A stretch of 64,000 nt of DNA from Symsagittifera roscoffensis (lineage: Eukaryota > Xenacoelomorpha > Acoela > Convolutidae), in assembly GCF_963678635.1 (NCBI RefSeq), contig NC_087062.1, forward strand, positions 4,328,193-4,392,192, read 5' to 3'. A program made the translations under genes and the position numbers. The notes under the pieces were generated by a model. It did not search any database. It saw only the letters and a list, made by a program, of their open reading frames with translations, and was not told the DNA's origin. Numbering within the stretch: the stretch's first letter is position 1; each line of letters opens with the position of its first letter. Below are positions 10,386-21,889 of this stretch, piece by piece.

Positions 10386-10800
10386 AGGATAGCCGGTTAC
10401 TGCACAGAATATTCCGACTAAAGTCTTACAAAAACAAAAAATGTTTTTTTTCCAGAACTTAGGCATTTTCGACAGTCATAATAAAATAGTCAATTTGGAA
10501 AACAGTTTATGCTGAAAGAATAGTAAAATAAAAGGTTTTTGAATTTGAAAAAATGTTTTGAAAGTTTTGATTCCCATTATGGCGCAAACAAGCCCAAAAA
10601 CTAACTTTAATCGAGGAAAATTAAAGATTTCACTGCTCAAATTAAGCACAAATAAACTATTTTAAGCCTGCTTGCTAGCTCATATTATTTGCTCGAAATT
10701 ACGACCAAAAATTTCAAGCCAGTTTTTCTCAACGCTGAGAAAAGTTTTCTAAATTTTTTTAATGTCGTTCAAATCACGACTGAAAGTGTTTTATTATAAT
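10386..10800 (+). repeat. Family F dispersed repeat
   Basis: It begins GGATAGCCGGTTACTG. Related sequence occurs at 33741-33870 and 62895-63345. In the last, further words agree in order (TTTTGATTCCC, then AAGCCTGC). The termini are not defined. Confidence 0.6.
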
Positions 10801-11186
10801 ATATCTTTAGACCCATTCTGATGATTATTTGTGGTATCTGACTTTCACAACAAATTTCACTAATTCACTAATTAATTTGGTTCATTTTTCTCGCTGTTTG
10901 TGTTTAAATTGAGTTTTACTTTAATAAGAATTTGACATTCAAAAAGTTTACCCAGTTTCAAACACATTTGATGTTTAATGCGGAAAGTTTAATGAAAGTT
11001 TCATTCAGTAAAAAAAAAACATAAAAGATTTAAAAGTTTAAATACTAGTTTAATTTTTTGTTGCAGTGAAGGCTCTTAACCAGCGTAGTATAATTTTTTC
11101 AGCCCAACCAAAAAAAATTGTCTCAGTTTTATTTGAGGGCTATGTTTTGGTGGGGACGGGGAGGACGATAACATGAAATATCCCTA

Positions 11187-11438
11187 GTCGATCAAGGGAG
11201 GTTATCTTGCAAGATCTTGCAAGATAACCTCCTTTAAAGATAACCTTTTTTTGCAAGATCTTTAAAGATACAATTTTTTTGGGCAAAAACAGCTTTACAC
11301 GCGAAGACAGCGTCCGTGGAAGAAGGAAGCAATCTTAGCTACGCATACATACACACAGCCCGCTAGGCCGTTGCCCGCAGAAAGCTTCTTTTTTTTTACT
11401 TTTTTGTGATAGGCGGCTATCTTGAAGTTTTGATCGAC
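11187..11438. mobile_element. TA-flanked element with 36-bp perfect palindrome
   Basis: The ends are GTCGATCAA and TTGATCGAC, each flanked by TA (11185-11186 and 11439-11440), like a Tc1/mariner-type insertion. Inside the left end, 11197-11232 is a perfect 36-bp palindrome whose half is GGAGGTTATCTTGCAAGA. The 9-bp matching end is short, so the family assignment is tentative. Confidence 0.55.
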
Positions 11439-11852
11439 TACGTATACCTTAATCTCTCAAAATAGGAAAAACATAATTTACATCAATTGAGAACATAAAA
11501 TTAAAGAAATAAATACAAGCAAAGATTAAGCACAAGATGAAAATTAGGTTTTTTTATTCAGTTTTCTCACACAATTACATCAATCGAGATGAGCTGATGG
11601 ATTCTCCATGAAATCTTCAGTAGATGCATTTGAGAACTAGGGACCACACTTATTAGCTTGTTCTTCATCCAGATCAAACCTTATTTGCCTTTGAAAAGCA
11701 TAGGCAGAAAAAATTTCAAATTTTGTATTTTAAAGTCCCCCCATCAATACCCAGACACATTGAGAGAGGCAGGTTGTTTCGGCTGCCTGATATGATTCGG
11801 CTTCTTGGTCATCAAAAAGGTTTCTTTTTGGTACTAATTCACAACACCCATT

Positions 11853-12038
11853 GGCTCTTTTCCACTACCCCCACATTTAATTTTCAGCTTTGAAAAACGA
11901 TTTTTGCATTGCCACTATCTAATGAAAAATATCCCTGTTGTACAAAGTAACTATTCTGAGCAGATTTTTATTTATACTTAACATCGTAACATCACGTCTT
12001 TGGCCATGATAATACAATAGACAAAATGGCAAAGAGCC
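11853..12038 (+). mobile_element. MITE family B, diverged
   Basis: It starts GGCTCTTTTCCAC and ends GGCAAAGAGCC, with flanks CACCCATT and CATCCATT (7 of 8). Confidence 0.75.
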
Positions 12039-12189
12039 CATCCATTTCAATCGTCAAACACTGTGAAACTTTTTTTTCTGACAATTTTAAAACCTTATTT
12101 TACCAAAAAAAATGATAGGCAAAACTAAATGATAGGCAAAACTAAGTTTATGCGAGAGTTTTGCTAGCATAAAGGGTTTTAAAAAGAAA

Positions 12190-12608
12190 CAAGACTCCTC
12201 GTATCAGGACGAAGCCCTCAATGTTCCTACTGCCTTTTAAGGTTTATGGAGCAGCAGTAATAAAATTTAAAAAAATTTAATGAAATAAAAAAAAATGAAA
12301 ATTTTTTTTCTAAAATTTGAAATTTTTTATGAAAATCATCCCCCCACACGCCATATAAAGTACAAAAAGATACGCGCGTTAATTGTCCCAAATTGGTCAA
12401 AATGGCAATCTTTAAACCCTCATAACTTTACGAAAAATGATCACAGGTGAAATATCTTTTCAAATTTAAGCTCAGGACAACAATGTCTTTTGAATGATAT
12501 AAAAAATTCCGTCAAAAATGGCTAGTTAAAAAGTCGAAATTTGTCTGAAGAAAAAAAAACCCACCCCGAGCACAAATATTCCGTTACTTTCGTATCGAAA
12601 GTCGGAAC
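12190..12608 (-). mobile_element. Family D element, reversed
   Basis: It opens CAAGACTCCTCGTATCAGG and closes with GTTACTTTCGTATCGAAAG then GTCGGAAC, the inverse of the copy at 21119. A second partial terminal hairpin follows at 12609-12636. Confidence 0.75.
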
Positions 12609-14156
12609 AATTAGTTTCGTATCAAAAGTCGGAACAAAATTACTTGCGGATGTTTCAGCGGAAGAATTGAATCCACAATTGTTGAATTCATGGTCATCTA
12701 CATCAGCATGGCTGTTGCAACTTCGTTCCTGTTCTAGTCCAGACTATGAAGGGTCTTAAGTGACCTTTGGTTTCCAACCATCATTCTCAAACCTAAGGTC
12801 AACCAAGTAAAATATTTTAAAAATTCTACAAACCGTTCTTAAATGAGATTAGAGAGTTTTCCTGCTATGGTAACTGGTAAGAAATTGCCAGCCCTAAAAA
12901 GAATACTTCAACTGTTTACCTTGTAACCCCTCTTTGGAATAATGGGTAAGGGTGAATAATCTTTCGAAATAGGGGAGCATCAAAGTTTTATTACACCCAG
13001 ATTCCAAAAGTTTTTTTATTGCCTAGACCATTTCAGATTTTTAACTAGCAAGTTTTCACATAAAGTTTTCATACAATGTCGAAAGATGTTGATGCTTTGC
13101 TCAAAAACTTACTGTAAGTATTTTTTTTGTAATCTTAGTTCGTTTTCAAATGACCTATTTGGTCACTTTGAGATATTTAGTGAGCGATCTGTAGTGCTCT
13201 GTTTCCTGCTCAGAATGGCGAAAATTTCCTGCTCAGAAAATGTTCCGAACTGAAATTGAACTGAGGCTAACAATATTGCAAAAATTAATATTTTTTGCTA
13301 GGACTCAAAACATTGCTTTTAATCTACATATCTTGTGGATAAAATTTTCTTCGAAATGAAAAATCATCCATTTACTGTCAGCCAAAACAAAAAAAAAACA
13401 ATCGTCTTCAGAGCGCCCGTTGGAAGAAAAATCATCCGATAAAAAACTGAAAAATCTGAATTTTAATTCAATTCAGAAAATTATATATAGCTTTTTTCAG
13501 CTTATAGTCTAATTTTGACTCAGGAATGCTTTGAAAAGCCAGAAACTTCCAAATGTGGAAGTTTTCTACATTTCTGTGCTATTCTGAGTGTTTTAATTTT
13601 CCTATTCCGACATTCTTCTCAAACAGGGCGTTCGAAATAAGTTCATGAAATGTCTCCGGAGTGTGAGAAAAATTCATTTCTGCCATGCATTTTTTCAATT
13701 ATTCTTTCTACCAATGGAAAGTTTTCTGACGTTTTTGTTGGAGAGAAGATCCTCTTCGGAAAGATCTGTTTTATTAGCCAATCAATTCTTGGCTCGCCTA
13801 CATCACGTAGTGTTGTCTTGTCTTGCTGCACAAGGAAAAGAATATTCAAAAAACTTTTTGATGACAGCCGCAAAAGTTTTTTTGCGACTAACAGCAACGA
13901 AATTCAGTTAGAAAGTTAAACATCATTGTTACGCGCTGATACAACATCTTCGATTTCACATTTTGTAACGAAAGTATAATCAAGTTTCAAGTTTTGATTG
14001 TTTGCATAAAAGAATATTTTGTTACTTAATATAAATGAAAGTCAGCCAACCTCATTAACCCGCTTACGCCAAAATTTACTCCTCTGGCTCAACTGGACCA
14101 ACCCATAAATACTTATCCGGTTGACACCAAGTTACCCTTGGATCAAAATAATCCAA

Positions 14157-14255
14157 CATAATTGATTATAATCGATTATAATCCATTAAAAATGGATTAT
14201 AATCAATTTTTTTTAAAATCTTTAAAATCTATTATAATAGATTATTATCAATTAT
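14157..14255. repeat. ATTATAATC-rich tract
   Basis: Repeated GATTATAATC words in both orientations. The same type of tract occurs at 14821-14998, 18270-18520, 18950-19115, 28405-28560 and 44880-45060. Confidence 0.7.
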
Positions 14256-14389
14256 AATGTATTTTTGGGAAATAATTAAAAGTTTTTGCAAATTTTTTCA
14301 AAAATATCTCATTTTCTGTTTCGTATTACGTCATAAATTTTTTTCTTTTCACACAAGATTTTATTTATTTAGCTTTTCTCAAATTTTTC

Positions 14390-14740
14390 TAAACTACGTA
14401 AACTCCATCGCCTCTTTTAACAACCCCCTTCCCCAGATAACCCCCTTCCCCATATTACCCCCCCCCCCCACAGTTTACCCCCTATCTTAGTTTAAACCCC
14501 CTTGCGCGTGTTACTGAACGTGGGCGGGGCAAAAAATGGGATTATGGAACAAAAAAATTGGGTGAGTGGGTTAAACTGGAAAAAAATTCAAACAAACTGG
14601 GAGGGGGGACTGTAAATTGGGGGGGGGGGTTGTGTTTGAGGGTAAACTTTAGTAAGCATTGGGTGTGCGGAGGGATAAACGTAAGGGAGTAGGGGAGGAG
14701 GTTTGGGCAAACGAGGATGGGAAGCCAAGTGAGGGGGTTA
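14390..14740. repeat. C-rich block followed by G-rich block
   Basis: About 110 bases with C runs (CCCCCTTCCCC, a run of 11 C) are followed after a short spacer by about 160 bases with G runs (GGGGGGGGGG, GGGAGGGGGG). The two halves could partly pair or form quadruplexes on opposite strands. A similar switch is at 21890-22190. Confidence 0.7.
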
Positions 14741-14820
14741 ATTTGAGTAGTTTATGATTGCGAGTAGGCCGCGAGTATCGCAGATGTGTTGCAAGTTTTG
14801 GAAAGGATTTTGCAAAAAAA

Positions 14821-14998
14821 TGTAAGGATTATAATCAATTATTTTCAATTGAAATGGTTTATTGGATTGTATTTTTACGAAAATAATCTTTTATAATGAC
14901 AATATAATCGACTTCGTGGTCTATAATTGCAACAATAATGGATTAAAATGACAACATTTTAGACAACAATTTTCAAATATAATCGATTATTATCCATG
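14821..14998. repeat. ATTATAATC-rich tract
   Basis: Irregular ATAATCGATTAT and ATTATAATC words. It ends about 1.1 kb before the acyltransferase start codon. Confidence 0.65.
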
Positions 14999-15138
14999 GA
15001 ACTCCGGTTTATCGAGTTTGTCGATATTATTTGGCCAGGTCATGTTTTGTGCAGGTTTTTAAGTATCTTCCGTTTAAAATCGTATGGTTTTCTCCTCCAG
15101 AGATGGTTTTTTCCTTCACTCTGCTAATTTCTGAGTCC

Positions 15139-15338
15139 NNNNNNNNNNNNNNNNNNNNNNNNNNNNNNNNNNNNNNNNNNNNNNNNNNNNNNNNNNNNNN
15201 NNNNNNNNNNNNNNNNNNNNNNNNNNNNNNNNNNNNNNNNNNNNNNNNNNNNNNNNNNNNNNNNNNNNNNNNNNNNNNNNNNNNNNNNNNNNNNNNNNNN
15301 NNNNNNNNNNNNNNNNNNNNNNNNNNNNNNNNNNNNNN
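15139..15338. other. Assembly gap (200 N)
   Basis: Exactly 200 undetermined bases, a common scaffold placeholder. The true distance is unknown and an exon could be hidden here. Confidence 0.99.
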
Positions 15339-16112
15339 TCGGCTACTGTTTTAAAAGAATGTTGAAAAAGGGGTTATAGTCCATTAAGAATAGATTTTAT
15401 AGCTTCGAAGATCATTAGCAAAATATTTCAATTCTAATCAATTTTACTCGGTTGTTTTTAAGTCTTAGAGAGGAATATAACTGACTATAACCCATTAAAT
15501 TTCAGTGCAGGTGAGCTGAACCCCTGTTGAACCCATTTGATCAATAAAAACACAGGGTTCAATTCTAGCAAGTGTTCTGCTTTGCAAGATTTAATTTTAG
15601 GATGATGACGCGTTAGTGTAAGCTTCCGGCTCGGATAAACAACAGTTTATCTCCAGTGCAAGCTTCCATCTCTAAAAAACAGTTTTGCTTTGATGAATCA
15701 CTTTAAGGTTTGATTCATGTGTAGTCGATACCAACGAACGCATGGTGGCTGAATATCGTACAATTTAATCATTGTAACAAATTTTCTTTTGTTCTTCATG
15801 AATAGTAAAACAAAAAAAAACACTGAACTATAAAAATTGGTTCCACGGCCAATGTTTCCAGCAGACTCATACATTTTTGCAGGTGTTTATGAAAATAAAA
15901 ATGCAAAATTTGTACCTCTAAATTTATTTATTGCTTTATTTAACAAGACTCAGCAAAATCTGGAGAAATTTTTTGTTTTTTGATAAATTGAAATTCTATT
16001 GATAATCTTTCTTATCAATAAGCTTCACGAGTGTTCAATTCAGACTTTACATTTGTATGTTACACATCAAAGGGACTTTCAGAATCAATTTTGACTTATT
16101 TCACCAACAGTA

Positions 16113-18212
16113 ATGATTCCAAAATTGGCACTTAATTCTTCTGCAATTGTAAAAAACTTTCAGCACCGGCCCCATTTAGATGTTTTGAGGGGTCTGGCTT
16201 GCATAGCAGTTATTCTATTTCATTGCGACTTGCCAGAATTTTCAAACGGTTTCCTCGGAGTTGATGTGTTTTTTGTCCTCTCCGGATTTCTTATCACTTC
16301 AATTTTGCTTCGAAGTATTCAAATTGACGGTCAAATTAACTTCGGCAACTTTTATTGTCGGCGCTTCATAAGACTGTTTCCTGCGTCGGCATTCGTTCTT
16401 TTTACGACTGCGATTTTTTACCGAAGCGTCGAATTACCCAGTTATGTATCTAAACATGCCAAATCGTTTGTCGCGTCGGCACTTTATTTCGAAAACTGGC
16501 ACGGACTGAAAGTGGTAATGGATTATTTTCACGATAAGGGCTCGGACCAAAGTCCTGTAGTACATTTTTGGTCATTGTCAATTGAAGAACAATTTTATGC
16601 ATTTTTTCCAGCAATTCTTGCCTTAATTACCAAATTATGCCGCAAAAGATGCGCTTATATTCTTATGATTTTCATTTTGATGTTAATTCTATCAGTAATT
16701 GCAAATGTACAATTGTACAATCGTTCTCAATTGGCTTCATATTTTTCAACATTTGGTCGACTATATCAACTGTTAACGGGAAGCATAGCTGCGATTATTG
16801 TTTGCTGGGTTGAAATTAGAGATCTATCAAACTCTGAAATCAAAAAAAGAAACTCGAAATCAAAACAAATCAACTTTTTATTTGATTACGGGTCAGCTTT
16901 TCTGTTGGTTATTACGACAGTTCTGCTGGCAAAACTAAACTTTAACACTTTGGTTCTCGGAATGTTGGCAACGTTTTCAACTTTTACTCTTATTCTTACT
17001 TTGGAGTTTTCCACAAATGAAACACTGATTTCAAAGTATTTTTTGCAAAGTTCTGTTTTAAGCCGTATTGGAAAGTATTCATATGGTATGTACCTTTGTC
17101 ATGTACCAATAGCGAAAATAGGAGACATACTGAGGTTTTTACCCAGTCATGGACCATATCGGGCCATAGTTATATTATTTATGACGTTCATGATTTCGGC
17201 CATAGTCTGGCACCTAGTTGAAAACCCAGTAAAAACCCATGTTTCAATCAGCGAGAAAAACCAAAGCGAAACTTTGTTGGTTTTTATAATATCAACTATC
17301 GTTTTGGCATATTTTCTGCACGTTTTCCTAGGCAAAAACTCTGTGCCGGCGCTGGAAAATAGTTTCGGCTCAATAAATGACCAGGTTATAGCGCCACCTA
17401 AGCTAACGACTTGTGAAAAGTTGGCAAAGTTTGGGTCTATTTTTTTAGCCGGAGATTCGTACACACAGGCTTGGAAAAGTGCATTTGAAAAACACCGCAG
17501 AAGTTGCAAGATTACTTATAAGTATAACGCGGTGGTTAAAGGGGCAGCATTGTACTTGCCTATTTCTAAACAATTCGATTTGCGACCGAAAACATTCAAC
17601 GATTTGAGTGGCTTTCATTCGTTTATTAATCAGTATATCACCCAGCAGCGACCAAACACGACTATATTTTTCACCAAGCATCTTCATCATGCTGAAATGT
17701 GGTACAAGAATTTCGAAAGAGTTTCAGTTGCTGACATAGCAACTTGGAAACTACTAGTTCGCGAACTTTATGTTGACTTTATTTCATTTGTTACAAAGTT
17801 TACAACTCCGATTTTTGTTATCGAACATCCTCATCCAGAAAACGACGACCCAAGACCATGTTTAAAATGGTTGGAACGAAAATATGGAGTCGGAAACTTT
17901 CAAAATCATTCAAATGAGTGCACCATACGTATCGAGTACGATGTAGGTGTTGACTACCTTCATACTCTGTTCTCCGAACTGAAGTTGAAGTTCAAAAACT
18001 TCTATTTTGTAGACTTGGGATTCGTTTTGTTTCAAACTAAGTCTACAAACTTCAAAATACCTTTAATTTACAATGGAGTCTCAACTTTCGGCGACCCAGC
18101 TCATCTTGGATTCGACTTTGTGTTTCAGAAGTTTCCTGATTTCATTGAAGAATTGCATCGACAGATGTACTCAGAAAACGGCTATTCATTCAACTCAACT
18201 CATCTTAATTAG
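16113..18212 (+). CDS. Membrane acyltransferase (ACYL3/OafA type) with C-terminal SGNH domain
   Basis: One uninterrupted 699-residue frame. The N-terminal half is an acyltransferase-3 domain: LDVLRGLACIAVILFH near residues 22-37 with the family histidine (His37), GFLGVDVFFVLSGFLIT, the Arg-rich CRRFIRLFPAS, SLSIEEQFYAFFPAIL, and SYGMYLCHVPI. About ten hydrophobic segments are expected, many visible. The C-terminal part carries an SGNH hydrolase-like domain: block I is LAGDSYTQAW (GDS near 447-449) and the closing catalytic pair is GDPAHLG near 660-665. Proteins of this layout move acyl groups across a membrane onto sugars or other acceptors; the acceptor cannot be told. ATG at 16113 follows TTTCACCAACAG, which could be a splice acceptor for an untranslated leader. 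Absence of introns, unlike its neighbours, suggests retrocopy or transfer origin, but animal families of this type exist. Confidence 0.93.
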   Translation: MIPKLALNSSAIVKNFQHRPHLDVLRGLACIAVILFHCDLPEFSNGFLGVDVFFVLSGFLITSILLRSIQIDGQINFGNFYCRRFIRLFPASAFVLFTTAIFYRSVELPSYVSKHAKSFVASALYFENWHGLKVVMDYFHDKGSDQSPVVHFWSLSIEEQFYAFFPAILALITKLCRKRCAYILMIFILMLILSVIANVQLYNRSQLASYFSTFGRLYQLLTGSIAAIIVCWVEIRDLSNSEIKKRNSKSKQINFLFDYGSAFLLVITTVLLAKLNFNTLVLGMLATFSTFTLILTLEFSTNETLISKYFLQSSVLSRIGKYSYGMYLCHVPIAKIGDILRFLPSHGPYRAIVILFMTFMISAIVWHLVENPVKTHVSISEKNQSETLLVFIISTIVLAYFLHVFLGKNSVPALENSFGSINDQVIAPPKLTTCEKLAKFGSIFLAGDSYTQAWKSAFEKHRRSCKITYKYNAVVKGAALYLPISKQFDLRPKTFNDLSGFHSFINQYITQQRPNTTIFFTKHLHHAEMWYKNFERVSVADIATWKLLVRELYVDFISFVTKFTTPIFVIEHPHPENDDPRPCLKWLERKYGVGNFQNHSNECTIRIEYDVGVDYLHTLFSELKLKFKNFYFVDLGFVLFQTKSTNFKIPLIYNGVSTFGDPAHLGFDFVFQKFPDFIEELHRQMYSENGYSFNSTHLN

Positions 18213-18269
18213 GACTGATATCCAATTTAAAAAAGCGCTTTTGTTATACCCGCATCCAAGTTTAGGCGT

Positions 18270-18520
18270 AAATATTTAATTATAACCGACTATTATGATA
18301 ATTTTTTGACGATTATAATTGATTATAATTACAAAAATTAGCTGTTTAAAGGATCTATAATAGATTTTATTATTAGATTTTTCAAGAGATTATAATCTGT
18401 TATAGTCGATTATAATTGATTTTAGTTCATACAAAAATCTCTCTAAATCAATTATAACCAATTGTAATCAATTAGAATCTCTTATTTTGTCAAAAATTTG
18501 GTAAACCATTAATATATTTT
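18270..18520. repeat. ATTATAATC-rich tract
   Basis: Dense TTATAATTGATTATAAT words starting about 60 bases after the acyltransferase stop codon. With 14821-14998 it brackets the gene. Confidence 0.7.
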
Positions 18521-18949
18521 AATTTCAAACTATATGGGCTTTTATTTTGCGGTCAGTAACCAAATCTCTAAAAGCTGGTTGTCTTACACTTTGGTTCACA
18601 AGTCTTGTCACACTTTGGTTGTCTTGAACACAAAGATTCACCACGAAACAAAAGTTTCATAGAGATCCTTTCATTTTAGTTAAAAAGTTCCCGCGGAAGG
18701 TGAAAATTTCCGAATAAGTTATGAAACTAAAGCAATGTGCTGATATTTTGGCGGTTAAAAAACCCTAGAATGTGCATCATGAAACAACTTCAAGGGAGAA
18801 ACGAAAACATAAAAAAGTTATAATTTTGAAATGATTTGAATTTTTTGAAACAGTTTTCTCATTTTTCTTATACACCAATGTGTACAAAAAGAAAAAATTA
18901 TAAGCAATTAGATGCAAAGTCGAAGACAAAATGGGCAAACAAAAGGGGT

Positions 18950-19115
18950 TATAATTGATTATAATTGATTAAATTAAAATTAGATTTTATGTGCAAATTA
19001 TTTGAATCAGAAGTTAAAATATACATACTTGATATTAATCGCTGATACTCTTATCGAAAAATAGATGGGTTAATAATCGATTATAATCAATTCAGTTGTT
19101 TGTTAATTGATTATA
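18950..19115. repeat. ATTATAATC-rich tract
   Basis: TTATAATTGATTATAATTG and AATCGATTATAATC words separated by unrelated sequence. Confidence 0.6.
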
Positions 19116-19995
19116 TTTTTTGCAAACTCATGAATTTTTATTCATATTCTGAATTGATAAAAAACCTCGCAATTTTTTAAATATTCAAATACTTTTTTTT
19201 CGTATTCTGAATTAGTAAAACACCTCGCAAAATCAGTTCAACTTAGATGAAATCTTTCTTACATGTCTTTCCTTATTAATTTTTTTAAATTAAAATTTAA
19301 CGCCCAGATATCTAAAATTACTTTACTTTTCTACTTCATATTTGAGAAAGACATTGCTTTGTTTTGTCCGAAATGAACGTTAATTGAATATGATGAAACC
19401 AATTGATCTTATTCACAGCTTTTAATTGTTTTTTTTTTCATTGTTTTTTTTTCTTTTTCAGTACATAATGCAAAATCATCAGCGTAGAAAATTGACTTCG
19501 ACAGTGCATTGTTTCACGAATAAACAATTAAAAAATGACATGACGAGGCCAAACTATGCACTGTAGAGCCGAACAAGTTGGTGTTGGTAGGTCTCTGGCA
19601 TCTAGAGACAAGTTTTTGAAATTTGTCGGAACTATAAAAAAAACGAAAAAAAAAGCAGAACAAAGAGAGCGTACATGTTGCGGTATCCGCTTACAATTCA
19701 CACACTACACAATTTGGCCTCGTAATGGACCTAAAACAGATTCTTAGGGTACAACAACTTCAACTAACTTGGTGTTAGATTTTTTCTTTCCACAAAAAAT
19801 GTTGAGTTTTTTTTCATAAAAAAGTACCGAGGTCCTTAATATTACGCTGAGTTCATTAATGATATCAAATACCATCAACGAGATAAACGTTTTCTAAAGA
19901 TATTCAAAGTTAGTTGACAAACAACTTGAAAAACCAAATCGTGAACTTTGCTTCCAGGAATTTGCACTAAAATCATCTCTTAGCTTACTCTAAGG

Positions 19996-20416
19996 GTGGG
20001 TATTCACAAGTACCAAAATGATAAATCAGTCTCAATTGTACCAAAATAAAAAACAATCGCGTTAGTACCAAAAACATCCAAATGGCCAAAGACTACTAAA
20101 CCGACTAATTTAAGCTCTTGGTTTAAGGTCGCCGGTGGGCGCGCAACGCGCGCGTCGCCGCTTTGCGGCGATAACAGGCTCTAATTTTTGTATAGAGTCC
20201 TACCTTCTGTTGACAAGCTCGCAACACGTTGGCCCGACTGCGGCGGTCACTATTCTGCTGCTTAGTTTTCTTCTGTTTGAACAGTAGAAAATTAATGTAA
20301 TAATTTGTTGGCTCACATTTCGACCAATCAGGAAACGAGTTGAATAATTTTGGTACAAATGGGACCGATTTTTCATTTTGATACAAATGAACGTTGGTAC
20401 AAATGGGACTTCACCA
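19996..20416. mobile_element. TIR element with exact 8-bp TSD and GC-rich core
   Basis: CTCTAAGG is exactly duplicated at 19988-19995 and 20417-20424. The arms carry repeated GTACCAAAA words on the left and TTGGTACAAATGGGAC on the right, an imperfect inverted arrangement. The centre (20120-20250) is the GC-rich block also found, in opposite orientation, at 3281-3414. Confidence 0.8.
20120..20250 (-). repeat. GC-rich core shared by two different elements
   Basis: Read on the minus strand it starts GTGACCGCCGCAGTCG, continues CCAACGTGTTGCGAGCTTG and GGACTCTATACAAA, and ends GGCGACCTTAAACC, matching 3281-3414. It contains a GCCGC..GCGGC stem. The flanking arms of the two host elements are unrelated. 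Confidence 0.75.
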
Positions 20417-21118
20417 CTCTAAGGTCGAAAATAAACACCAAATATCAGCTAAAAAGCAACATTTTTCAATTTATATAAGTAGGACAATCAAAAAAAAATC
20501 TTTTCATATTTTGTTTCAAATGCTTAGTATAAAGACGAAGAAGAAAAGTTAGTTTCGCTCATTTACATCGAAGTAACTAGGTGTGGTTGACTGAAATTGC
20601 ATCGAAATGAACCTGTGAAAAATAACGATGGATTATAGTGATGTAAAAATCCTTGTATATTGGTTTTCCTGGCCTTAATTTTAAATCATATTCAGGCGAT
20701 TTGATATCGAGTTAAAACTATATTTGGTTTAATTCCGTTTATTTTGTTTTAGTTGATCGTAATCCATATTTGTCAGTGAGGGAAAGCTAACTGTTTGCCT
20801 ACAGAGTTTAGACAACTCTAAATAGTTTGTGCAAGATTTTGTCATTCATAATCAAGTCAACTAAAAACACTCTAGTTGTGTCGAAAATGGTATCAAATCA
20901 AAACTGTTTCTGCACTTATTCGGATTCTTATAAAATAGTTCAAAGGTCCAGAAGCAAACAAAATTTGATTGAATTTTTCCAATTTCGGACTGCTGCTAAA
21001 TTGGATGGTAAAAGTCACATCAATCATGTTGTTTCAGCTGTTTAAAATTAAAGAGTCTACGCGCAAGTAGGTTCCATTAATAATCGATAATAAGGGATTT
21101 TCGTGGTCAATTATAATT

Positions 21119-21632
21119 GTTCCGACTTTCGATACGAAAGTAACAAAACATTTGTGCTCGGGGTGGGTTTTTTTTCTTCAGACAAATTTCGACTTTTAAC
21201 TAGCCATTTTTGACGGAACTTTTTTATAACATTCGAAAGCTATTGTTGTCCTGAGCTCAAATTTGAAAAGATATTTCACCTGTGATCATTTTTCGTAAAG
21301 TTATGGGGGTTTAAAGATTGCCATTTTAGCCAATTTGGGACAATTAACGCGCGATATATTTCGCGCTATTAACGCGTAAGCGGAGATTTAATTCGTCTTA
21401 AAATCGTTCCAAATTGGTTGAAAGAAGATTTTTTGCCATAATTGATTTGCTAAAAGGAGCTAAATCTTTCTTTTTGTACTTTATATGGCGTGTGGGTGGA
21501 TGATTTTCATAAAAAATTTCAAATTTTAGAAAAAAAATTTATTACATTTAATTTTTTGATGTTATTACTGCTCCATAAACCTTAAAAGGCAGTCGGAACA
21601 TTCAGGGCTTCGCCCTGATACGAGCTGTCTTG
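21119..21632 (+). mobile_element. Family D element, best-preserved copy
   Basis: The left end is GTTCCG followed by hairpin ACTTTCG-ATA-CGAAAGT. The right end is GCAGTCGGAAC followed by hairpin CAGGGC-TTC-GCCCTG, then ATACGAGCTGTCTTG. GTTCCGAC and GTCGGAAC form an inverted pair near the ends. It is 514 bp with no ORF. I could not assign a superfamily. Confidence 0.8.
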
Positions 21633-21889
21633 TTTCAATTTGGGATCACACAATGATAAACAATCCATTTCTAAAATTTTAAATCTCTTAGATAATTCAT
21701 TAATTTTCATGAAATATAAACAATCTGTTTCGTCTAAATTTTGCAAAATCTATTTGCTAAATTTTTCAACATTTTTGGCAATAATTTTGGCCGACTTGAA
21801 TTATAAACCAACTTCAACTTATGAATTTTTGGGAAAACGATATTCATTCGCCTCCTCAATACTTATACCAGGAGTTTTCAGAACCTTTC

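Larger units (their letters stand above)
10295..16112. other. Intergenic: repeats, palindrome, C/G-rich block, assembly gap
   Basis: It contains a family F repeat (10386-10800), a TA-flanked element with a perfect palindrome (11187-11438), family B (11853-12038), family D (12190-12608), ATTATAATC-rich tracts (14157-14255, 14821-14998), a C-rich then G-rich block (14390-14740) and the N gap. An open region at 13640-13920 is readable on both strands but shows no convincing domain. Confidence 0.65.

Noticed and set aside
13640-13920. Open frames on both strands, one with a faint BTB-like look (NGKFSDVFVGEKILFG)
   Set aside because: No splice sites, no neighbouring exon and only a short superficial match; three overlapping frames are open here, so openness is not evidence.
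15031-15354. 107-codon open frame
   Set aside because: Two thirds of it is the run of N.
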